Shown in pieces: positions 55,485-64,000 of a stretch of DNA of 64,000 nt. The stretch is taken from positions 5,676,296-5,740,295 of the forward strand of contig JABAKD010000028.1 in assembly GCA_012845835.1 (NCBI GenBank), given 5' to 3'. Origin of the DNA: Undaria pinnatifida (taxonomy: Eukaryota > Sar > Phaeophyceae > Laminariales > Alariaceae). A model generated the notes under the pieces. That model worked only from the letters and a program-made list of their open reading frames with translations, was not told the origin of the DNA and did not search any database. Every line of letters starts with the position of its first letter. Within the stretch, counting starts at the first letter, position 1. A program made the translations under genes and the position numbers.

Positions 55485-56880
55485 TGATATCCTAGTAGAA
55501 ATATGTGTGTTGTGCAACTTGGGCCCTTCTGAAGAAAGGAGCTAGCAAGAAGCATCAAGCGAGTCATGGGGGACGCCGATTCGAGTGACGATCCAGGGGG
55601 TAGTAGCGGAAGTTCACCCGCATTGTTTTGAGTAGTTTGAGCTGCTGGCTGATCTTCAGAGGAGAGAAGTCCTGCCAGAAACATGCACACCGAGATCAAG
55701 GTACACTCGGCCCCAATTCCTTCCACGCCTACGCCTGTTGTGCGCGGGCTGGCCCATCCATGACGTAATTTTAGCAGCCAACGTCCACCCAACTTCAATA
55801 ATCAGAGACACACTTGGCCCCTTTGGCAAGCCAAATTGTATATTTTGTGGGAAGCGAAGGGTGTCGAGATGCCTTAAGAGGGACGTGTAGCCCTCCCCGT
55901 GTTGGTAGCAGATGACGTCTTCGTTCACGAGGACTTGCTGTTGAGGCACAGGGCGGGTACTACTATAGAGGTGAATTACTTTTTTTCTGAGGTTCCGCAC
56001 TTTACGAGCTTAAGACCTCCCAAAACTTAATTCGGATACGAATAAAACTGCTACTGGATGAAAATTCTCATGGCCTAGGTATACAACTAGAATCACGCAA
56101 AACAATAACCAATATCCGACGATTGTGGGTTAAGGAGCCCCGTCATTCAGAAACAAAACAGACGAAAACTGCCACCTTTATCGCAGCACGTGCCACAGGC
56201 AGTCGGTAACAACGAATGCGCGTGCTAGGATGGCTCGGGATTATTGTATTTTTACCCTAACCCTCCGTGTTTGACCAGACTGCAAGAAACCTAATGTTCA
56301 AGCGGGGGGTGGAAGGTCATAGAGGTTTTCTACCCACCCAAACCGATTATCGAGGAACGCAGAGTAGCACAAGAGTGCGATGTGATTAACTCTGTATGAT
56401 GGGAGGGTAAGGACCCCGTAGAAAACTTGAACCGGCCATGTTGGAAGGACGGGACTGGTTTAAAAGAAATCATGCTTTTGATGAAATGCTGATGATAGTT
56501 TCTCAATTTTGTGATTTCGATGGTCATGATTTTAGATGGGGTTTGGTGTGTATCCGGCCGGGACACAGTTTTATGATCCGTTAGTGAGTTTCGGGACAAC
56601 TTCATGTGCTTGTACACTCGTTTTTGATCCTACCAGGTATTTTGCCAGTTGCTGGTCGTCTTATTACTTTGGATTAACGCCGCTAGTTATACGGTAGCTG
56701 TGAGTGCGGATCGAGCGCTTGACTTTGGAAATTTGGATATTTGGGATTGTCGTGCTAGTGCACTGCTTTGACCCTATTTTACCAGCTGGCCCCCGTTTGA
56801 TTACTGAGGTCTAATGACTCTAGTTTCGGCACTGAGCTGTGGGTTGATCTTGGAGGTTCCGGACTTTAGATTTTGATTGC
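55485..56880. other. No assigned gene
   Basis: Two overlapping - strand frames (55,466-55,798 and 55,656-56,000) share the stretch GWTLAAKITSWMGQPAHNR across frames and may be a frameshifted remnant. They were not recognised. The rest shows nothing. Confidence 0.25.
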
Positions 56881-56886
56881 CGGACG

Positions 56887-57619
56887 TGTACCGACTCGCG
56901 TGACTCGGGCGACCGCGGGCCTGGTGGTAACAGCTCCGAGGACTTCCCCTCGTAGACTCGGAGCGTGTATTTTCACAATGTTATAGTTCGTTCGTTGTCA
57001 CACGGGGAAGTGCCATGCCATTGACCATGAAGCTTTCCGTTCGTACTCAAGACATCGAGAGCTTAAAAGAAGCGCCAATAGTGACAGTGCAGCTCCTTGA
57101 CAAAATGTATCCAGTCATTCTATGTACGGTAAAATGCCCAATGATACGACCACAGCGGTTCAGCACTCTTCAAAAACCCATATCGGGCTTCCAACCACAA
57201 GTTTGCTATGACCGAGTAGCTTTGATAAACATAGCTGTCCGTACGTTGGGCAATGATCAAGTCCAACACATCCCGGTCAGTTTCATCACGACTTATGACC
57301 TACCACGTTTACTGACCGTGATTGCTCAGCAGCCGTGTCCTCACCAATGCGTCTGCAAGCAAACCACGCACCAAGCACCACATCTCCAATTGCGCATGCA
57401 ACTTGCCGAAACCCAGACCACATAAGGAATGTATGTGTATTCCAGTACAATAGCCACCCGTAAAACGGAAGCACCAACCTCCGACATGCTCTGTCCATAC
57501 ACAGCCTCGGCGATGAACCGCCAGCTGTGGCTGTGTCAGGCGCTATTAGCGTCCTGCGCAGAACCTCCAAATCCTAGAAACTAGATATTCGAAATTCAAA
57601 CAGAAAAATCAGCAACTCA
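56887..57619 (-). repeat. LTR of copy 2, 733 bp
   Basis: Complementary to 48,320-49,058. On the - strand it starts TGAGTTGCTGATTTTTC and ends GCGAGTCGGTACA. The antisense frame at 57,015-57,425 has a counterpart in the copy 1 LTR, but codon positions change about equally. Confidence 0.85.
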
Positions 57620-57819
57620 TTATCCGGGACCCCCCTCCAAGCCACAATAGGCGCAGCCCACACCGCTGTACGAGTTTCGCTTCAGACCTGTCTTCAGCCG
57701 CATCGCATTGAGCCGGCTCCCAGGTGCTCTCGGCCTCCTCCATCCCTTCCCAGGGCCACCTTGACGACGAACTCGTTGCCACCATCGAGCGGCGGTCGCG
57801 GAAAGATTCTGCCGCATTT

Positions 57820-58600
57820 CACGGTAGGCGATCACGTTCTGGTGCGGGCTTCGCCCGCACCACCCTTGCACGAGGATGAAGCCGCACCGCCATAGGCTCC
57901 ACGCGTGCAGGTGGGCCGCCCAAACCCGCCCGACGGAAATAGGACAAGGTGCGTGCAAAAACAATATGGCGCAACATCTTGGCACATTCCGGCGGGAAGG
58001 CATGGTCAACAGCGTTATTGATCGCCGTCTCCAACACGCCCACAGGACTCCGCATCTCCACCTCGGAGTTCTGGAATATCATGTGTCGCTGAGACGGCAG
58101 CATCAGTGTAACGTTATTGTCCACGTCACCTGGGGCATCGTCGCCACCGGCATAGTACCAGCTTTGAGCCCGCCCACAGCACGAGCTGTAAGCTCCACCC
58201 CAGCGCCATCTTGACGCCCACATGCATTCAGTACGTATGACGTGAGCTGCTCTATGACATCGATGCCGATTTTCTCTCTCATCGTCTTCTGTCCGATGAT
58301 AACTACATCGCCTCCCACAGAGAGCACGATAAACGGCATGGTAAGCCGGACTGGTCCCCATGGCGCTCCGATCGTTAATTGGAGCTGACACGATTGCGTA
58401 TCAATATCACACTATTGGCCTAACTACCTCACCACACGCGCATTCCCGACAAACTTCTGCGTTAACGCGATCTGGGTCATCTCCGGCTGTCCCTGCAGGG
58501 CCTCTACCAGCTCCTCTGACATTGCCGTAACGCTTGTGCCAGAATACATGAGTACTGCGATCTTTATTTCTGTCACGGTGGTGCAGTGAAGATATTGATT
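57820..58600 (-). pseudogene. pro: Protease and RT lead-in of copy 2
   Basis: VLMYSGTSVTAMSEELVEAL again has Tyr where the catalytic Asp belongs. MPFIVLSVGGDVVIIGQKTM and VLETAINNAVDHAFPPEC match copy 1. GGPPARVEPMAVRLHPRARV is closer to the ancestral RT lead-in than copy 1. A frame break near 58,400 splits the protease. Confidence 0.65.
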
Positions 58601-58719
58601 GACTGTATATTTTAGTCGACTCGTTTCACCCTCAGGAAATGAAAAAAATATGGTGTAATGCCTTTTCAATTGTAGAGGTTGATGGCTGTTTATCGGTCTT
58701 AGATATACAATGCGGACAT

Positions 58720-58950
58720 GGCAATGGCGTAAAGCTACGGGGGTCTTCAACAATAGGTTGGCTACATCGTAGAGAGTTATCGAGCTGGCGGGATTATTTA
58801 CAAGCTGTTTAACCGCCTTGTTTCCAACCGAGTGCACTCCTCGTTGTACTCGGAAAAGGCGTAAAATATACATGTTATACTGCCTCTCTACTCGAAAATC
58901 GACCTTACTACTGTTCGTACAACGGGTACACCCCCTACGCTTCAAAGGGC
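58720..58950 (+). repeat. Family F repeat, copy 2
   Basis: It matches 55,235-55,480 with about a quarter of positions changed. It abuts the truncated end of LTR-element copy 2 and may be the sequence that interrupted it. Confidence 0.6.
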
Positions 58951-58959
58951 GCACCAACA

Positions 58960-59910
58960 TAGTCAGGTCGGCGCGGCGTGATAGAGCTGACGCACATCCG
59001 ACTCTTGAGTTGGGAACCATTAACTGTAGAGAAGGTGTCGTCGGGCCTCATGCGACCAGCATCAACGGGCGGATTTAGTTAGAATGTGAGTAGTACTCGA
59101 TCAGAGTTCTCATGGTACATACACCGATCAACGGGGGCGAAATGGTTTGTTATGAGGAAACGATTTCTGCATACTTTCTCGCGTTTCCAGAGGTGCGTGA
59201 ACATTTCACAGTCAACCAATAGTCGCCACAGGTTTTCTACGACGGCTACTTGCTCGTGCAGAGGTGGGAGTGCTTTGTCAACTGGAATCCATTCGTACAG
59301 ATTACGGCGCGGACACCTGAGCCCAATCGGACCCCCAGTATAGTCAACCGTAAAAAAAGCCGAAATCGCGTATGCGAATGAAATGAGAACTATACGTAAT
59401 GTTCGATTCGATTTTATCGTATCTCCGAGAGACGCACGCCGCTGCTGCTGTTTGACCCAAGTACAGGAAGTGATAACAGGTAGAAATAGTCGATGTTGAT
59501 CGCATTGTTGGCAGTTGACAGGTGTATACATCCGTACGAACTCTCCACTTCTACGACTGTTGTCGTAGCTCAAACGTGGACGTATGTATGACAGAACGCA
59601 TAATAATTCAAAATATTTTCGTATCAACTACCAGGTAGCCGGGAAAAACCTAGGGTTGGGCACGTACAAACATACGTGGCACAAATCAGATGGAGTACCA
59701 TGTATTTTTTTCACCCGTGGTGCAGACCAGTTGGAGCAATGCGTACTGCGTGTTTATGTGGCAAGGACCAGTTGATGTAATACGTACTTGTCGCAACATA
59801 TCGATGGATGCCGAGTTGTTTGCACAAGTTGAACCAAGGTTCTATGAGTGCCTCAAGCTTTGCTTTATATCGAGCTCCACCACGGACTACCCCGTAATTG
59901 CTCCCGTCAA
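58960..59910. other. No recognisable gene
   Basis: A - strand frame of 182 residues (59,079-59,627) has no recognisable motif and no further support. Confidence 0.25.
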
Positions 59911-59914
59911 TGCA

Positions 59915-59998
59915 ATCGGAGTATCACACAAATTGAGAAGATGAGTTTCGACGAAATCTTCAATCTCACAGCTGGAGTGTATATTTAATTTTTTATAA
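59915..59998 (-). mobile_element. Family A outer end (solo)
   Basis: GCAATCGGAGTATCACACAA, GATGAGTTTCGACGAAATCT and CTCACAGCTGGAGTG, followed by ATTTTTTATA, make up the outer 80 bases of a right arm. Confidence 0.75.
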
Positions 59999-59999
59999 C

Positions 60000-60860
60000 A
60001 ATCAGTGTCTCCAGACCAGCAACACCATACTTCCGCAATACATAATAATGCTTTTCTTCGAAACCCTACTCTCCTTCAGCAAGCCGCCGCCACTATCCCA
60101 TTTCCACGTGTGTGGCATACTTTTGTCATGGTCGCTAATTCGCTTCCACTAGCTAGATCAACAGTTTTCCCTGTGTTTTGTACCGCCATTGCACTCGCCT
60201 GCGGCCCCTTTGCGTTGTTCATAAGACTGCACAACAAATAGTTGCCCTGCTTACCTCGGTATATCCATTCGTCGGCGATAATCCACAGTCAAGAGCACCC
60301 ACCGTGCCAAGCGAAGCACACCGACACAAGCTCGACACCGGTGCGTCAAGGTAAAAATTTCTCGACTGCCGTCCAGGTACGGGACACGCAGACAAATCCC
60401 AACAGGTTATTTGAGCCTCGTTTCACCCACGGTGCAATACAAGAATCATAAATGTGTTGGCCTGCGACACGGTGCAAGCCGTTTCAGAGGGAAGCCGTTG
60501 AATCCAGCTCGAACAGAAGGCCTTCAGTCGCGACCGTCGAAAGCCATTACGATCTGGAAACGAGACAACCATAACCTCGAGCGTGTGCTAAGGGAAATTG
60601 AGTGAACCAACATCGCGACGCTGGGCAGATGCGTGCAGAGCCAATCGAACAGACGGCGAGAGAGCAGCCAAACACAAATTACGATTCGCGAATTACGATC
60701 GCACGTATTCTCTTTGTTGTACCACCCGCGGAAGTGGTGTTCATTCGACGACCGAAGAAGAGCCGACCCCTGAAGCATCGCTTCCATTTCATTATGCTCT
60801 ATGTCTGGGCAAAATACCTAGCCCAACGTTAGCACTGACCGGTGTTTCATACCGGCATGT
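60000..60860. other. No recognisable gene
   Basis: Only short frames on both strands. Confidence 0.35.
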
Positions 60861-60863
60861 ATA

Positions 60864-60912
60864 TGCAAAGATGTGTTTCGACGAAATCTTCGATCTCACA
60901 GCTGGAGTGTGC
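60864..60912 (-). mobile_element. Family A outer end (solo, short)
   Basis: It contains AAGATGTGTTTCGACGAAAT, CTTCGATCTCACAGCTGG and AGTGTG. The AT-rich outermost part has diverged. Confidence 0.65.
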
Positions 60913-61067
60913 TTAATTTTAGAATATATTCACCTGTTACCCTATATCTATCTTTCATTTGTCTGTCATTTGAACAATGCGACGGGAGCCAGAGCCTTGC
61001 AGCGAATGGTTCGACGCCGCTCAGAACAATAGTCTAATACAATAATATCTGATACATAGTAGTTACG

Positions 61068-62735
61068 CTGAAATTTGACCACCCCGAATTCATCCGCTAC
61101 TTCCACAACCTCCTTGTCAATGTGTGGAGAACGGGAGACGTCTCCCAGCAGTGGAAACATGCAATAATTAAAGTCCTTCACAACATAAGGATCGATCTGA
61201 TTGCAACAGCTACGGAGGGATTTCGCTTGTTGCCCATGCAGGCAAAGCACTGATAAAAATGGTCGCGTCCCGCCTTTGCAATTGCTGTGAGACCAAAGGG
61301 ATACTCCCCGAAGAACAGTGCGGCTTTCGCCCGCCCGATCAACAGTGGACATGTTGTTTGTCGTGCGCCAACTGCAAGACCTCGGACGAGCTAGGGAATC
61401 TGATCTTCATCGATCTCCAGAAAGCATATGACTCCGTCGACCAAGAGCTGCTGTGGGTGGTGCTCGGTGGTGATCGCACGCTTCGGCATACCAGAGAAGA
61501 TGCTGACCATTATCCACCAGTTCCACGAATGCCTGTGAGCTCTTGCGCGCACGGATGACGGTGGGCAATCTGAATGGTTTGACGTCACCCAAGGACGGCG
61601 GCAAGGATGTGTATTGTTGCCCCTTCTTTTCAATGTATTTTTCGCCGCTACGATACATGCCGTCCTGGTACGCTTCAGTCAGGACCCACACATCGAGGGA
61701 CTTGGTTCACCTCGAGGAGGACCTCGAAAAGGACCTCGGGGAGGACGGGGTGGAGGTTGAACCGCTAACATGTGTGCGAAGGTCAGTCTGGGGTATGCAT
61801 TACGCCAACGATGCAGGCCTTGTGCCTAAGTCGGCGGAAGGCCTTGCGAAGATCATGATCGTTGTTGTGACCGTTTTAGAAGCAGCAGGACTCACCGTGT
61901 CCGAAACAAAAACGGAGACAATGCTGCGGGGCACACACAACCAGGTGCTCCCGACCTCACCGCTCATCGTCGAAGCAACGGGCCAGAGGTATATGCAGAC
62001 GATGTAGTTTCTGTACGTGGGCGGTCTTATCGATGCAAACGCCGACATCATGCCAGAGATCCGAGTCGCGTGGGCATGCTACGGCCGCTTCAAGCACGAG
62101 CAGTACGATATGGAGGATGCCCCGTTCATGTTGAAGGTGCGCCTGCTAAAGACCGAGATGATGGAGACGACGGAGACCTTTTTGTACGGGTGTGTGACCT
62201 GGGCACTAGGCCTGGAGCACTTCTCTAACTCCGAACGGCACACCATAACCTCCTCCTAAGGATCATTGGCTTTCATCACCGCCGGCAGCGCACCGACCAT
62301 CGCATGTCGTGCGCCAAGGCCCTCAAGAAGGCACAATATGAGAGCGTTGAGACGACTATCCGCATATGACGCCTCCTCTTCGCGGGAGCCGTACAACGGA
62401 CGAGCAATGAGCGACTGACTCATCGCGTGATGTTCGGGACGTTGGCTGGTGGGGTGAACCCGGGACGAGGCTGACCAGAAAAGAATTCGGCCTAGTGTCT
62501 GGTAGACGACAGCAGGGCATTCGAAGCGACTGAGGGGTCCACGGACAGCTCCCCTTTGGTAGTCGCAATGGAGACTGTGCTATAGCCGAGGGCGGAAAAG
62601 CAAAGTGGGAACTGGCACCGGGGGATCGTCGACACGGGGGACGGCTTCATGAAGAAATGTCACAGTTGGGGTGAGGCGGAGAAGAGCTGGCAACGCCTCA
62701 CATCAGAGGACACCAAGAGCACCAACCAAGGGAAA
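61068..62735 (+). pseudogene. LINE-type reverse transcriptase, decayed
   Basis: A 5'-truncated non-LTR retrotransposon coding region is broken into several frames. In order: FIRYFHNLLVNVWRTGDVSQ and QWKHAIIKVLH (RT entry, 61,090-61,190), KMVASRLCNCCETKGILPE and EQCGFRP, then LIFIDLQKAYDSVDQELLW (motif A, about 61,400-61,450). Next come VWGMHYANDAGLVPKSAEG (motif C, with YAND for YADD, near 61,800) and LTVSETKTETML. After a stop, FLYVGGL and FLYGCVTWALG follow. A further frame reads DHRMSCAKALKKAQYESVET and LLFAGAVQRTSNERL to about 62,735. The motif C change and many stops show that it is dead. Confidence 0.85.
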
Positions 62736-62897
62736 CTGGGGGGGCGGGGGGGGGAGCAATCGTATAGATACAGATGTGGATGAATGCAGAAATGAAGTGA
62801 CAGATCGTGTGGCAAGGTACCAGTTCGAATAATTAAATTGAGCGTGTGCTATAGCCTTGAACCCTTTCAGCGAGTGGTAGGTTCTGCTTTGGACCCA

Positions 62898-63165
62898 GGC
62901 TACGGTAGGGGGGTCCCCTTTTGGGCCTTTTATTTCAGTGGCTAGGGGTCACTCGCACGAGTAACCCCTTTGTGTTCCTATGCAATCTTTCGTTTTCTTT
63001 TTGTTTTACATTGACGAAATCAATCCGCAATGCAAAGATGATCTAAGCTGCGGCAAACCAAGTTCCTAAACCATCTTCATCCGTAGGGTACAGAGCTACT
63101 CGTGCGAGTATCTCAAACACACCAGTGAAAATGGGGGTACCCCCCCTACCGTAGCCTTGGTCTTT
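62898..63165. mobile_element. Small MITE of about 265 bp
   Basis: The ends are inverted copies: CAGGCTACGGTAGGGGGGTC on the left and the complement of GTACCCCCCCTACCGTAGCC on the right. The match continues through a CACTCGCACGAGTA-like block on each arm. It has no coding content. A target duplication is not clear. Confidence 0.75.
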
Positions 63166-63169
63166 GATT

Positions 63170-63960
63170 GTTTGTTTTCGTTGAGTTCAATGGGGGGAGC
63201 GCGACAGCGACAGTTATGACTTGCCGGCCGTCCTTTTTTTTCCTTTTTTCCTTTTTTTTGTTTGCTCCTTCGATTCGCCCCCCCGCCAACCTTTTGACGG
63301 TATCTTCTTCCTCTTTGTCGTGTCGTTTTGTCCGTGCAACAGCAGTTATGATATCCGTACTGTTTTGCCTGTGCAACAGGTATCTGTTCCTCTTCAGTGC
63401 GTATGGTGTTCCGCTGGCAATTGCAGCCTTCCCTTTCCGATGTCCATGCATCCCATTGTCCAGAACACCTGTCGTTTATTTTGCTTTTTTCCCTTTTCTC
63501 ACCTTTTTTATGGTCTGACTTGGTTGTGTTCTCGTACCCGGTAGGCTAGCTTTTCACTTGCTTTACCTTGATGAATTACGACTGTTTGGTTTGCTCTGTT
63601 TCACAGTCGTCTGTGACCACGGGAATTTGTATCTCTCTGTAAATAGGATGGATTAGCACGGACTCTGCGTGTACTGATGTCGTTGGGTAGAAAGAACGGT
63701 TTAATGCGAAGACAACACACATACATATGTCATAGGTGCCGGAGCCCCACAGTGACCGATTCTCCCACCAGCCTAGCCACAGAGCTGACGACCTATCAAT
63801 TATGGTGTGTTTCTACCGTCAAATATCTATTGTTATGTGTTTCTAGCGTTCATGTTAAAGTAAGTTAGATCGTCGTGTACATGGTGCTGCGTTTTAGGCA
63901 TGTATCATTGGCACGATTATTTCTCCCATGCACGGTGGATTGCACGATAATAAATACAAG
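63170..63960. other. No recognisable gene
   Basis: T-rich sequence with Phe-rich short frames. Nothing is supported. Confidence 0.35.
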
Positions 63961-63962
63961 CG

Positions 63963-63991
63963 GACGGGGCCGCCTCAACGGCGGCCCCGTC
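63963..63991. other. Perfect 12-bp GC hairpin
   Basis: GACGGGGCCGCC and its exact complement are separated by TCAAC. It lies just before the window end. It could be a repeat end or an RNA stem; no run of T follows. Confidence 0.9.
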
Positions 63992-64000
63992 ATCCAGTAG

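Larger units (their letters stand above)
56887..58610 (-). mobile_element. Non-autonomous chromodomain element, copy 2 (truncated)
   Basis: On the - strand this copy contains part of the protease (about 58,580-58,260), the reverse transcriptase lead-in (to about 57,820), the chromodomain remnant (about 57,800-57,690), a G-rich tract and an LTR. The gag and the other LTR are missing. The join between KPAPER and the chromodomain lies at the same place as in copy 1. Frame breaks occur near 58,400 and in the chromodomain. Confidence 0.85.

Noticed and set aside
57015..57425. Antisense frame of about 140 codons open in both LTRs (57,015-57,425 and 48,516-48,944)
   Set aside because: The products look conserved (shared VKCPMIRPQR and DRVALINIAV), so I compared roughly 75 codons by eye. 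Differences fell about 8, 13 and 13 on codon positions 1, 2 and 3, with no third-position excess. I see no sign of selection on the protein.

Overview
The window is nuclear DNA of a eukaryote with a repeat-dense, intron-rich genome. I see no bacterial operons, rRNA or CRISPR. The evidence for this is GT-AG introns (one about 10 kb), a chromodomain Ty3/gypsy element, a LINE remnant, tRNA-derived SINEs, several terminal-inverted-repeat (TIR) families and many satellites. The style fits a large-genome alga, possibly a brown alga or other stramenopile; that is inference and the species cannot be fixed from the sequence.

The best gene lies on the + strand at about 35.5-54.9 kb. Nine exons can be joined with compatible splice phases into a protein of about 462 residues with seven hydrophobic segments followed by an RGS domain, the layout of plant AtRGS1-type 7TM-RGS regulators of heterotrimeric G proteins. 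Its 10.1-kb sixth-exon-side intron (39,169-49,276) carries a repeat of family B, a TIR element with a target duplication, and an LTR retrotransposon. A diverged, frameshifted copy of its first exon sits on the - strand at 12.86-13.11 kb.

Layout. 0-6.6 kb: satellites and minisatellites plus one broken unknown ORF. 7-9.2 kb: repeat families B and A. 9.8-13.1 kb: mostly unique DNA with a polyQ ORF and the 7TM exon pseudogene. 13.4-15.2 kb: complete family A foldback element with a triplicated edge. 15.8-17.1 kb: family C and a self-complementary satellite. 18.5-20.3 kb: tandem repeats and a SINE. 20-27 kb: coding-like islands, mostly on the - strand, plus a decayed KDZ-type transposase on the + strand. 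27.3-33.7 kb: second copy of the self-complementary satellite, another SINE, family C copies and a 1.15-kb foldback element. 35.5-54.9 kb: the 7TM-RGS gene and its transposon-filled introns. 56.9-58.6 kb: a second, truncated copy of the LTR element on the - strand. 61.1-62.7 kb: LINE remnant. 62.9-63.2 kb: a small MITE.

The two LTR-element copies share the same internal deletion, joining the start of reverse transcriptase straight to the chromodomain, and both have Tyr in place of the catalytic Asp of the protease. They therefore look like members of one non-autonomous family. Apart from the 7TM-RGS gene, no gene in the window could be assigned a function with confidence.
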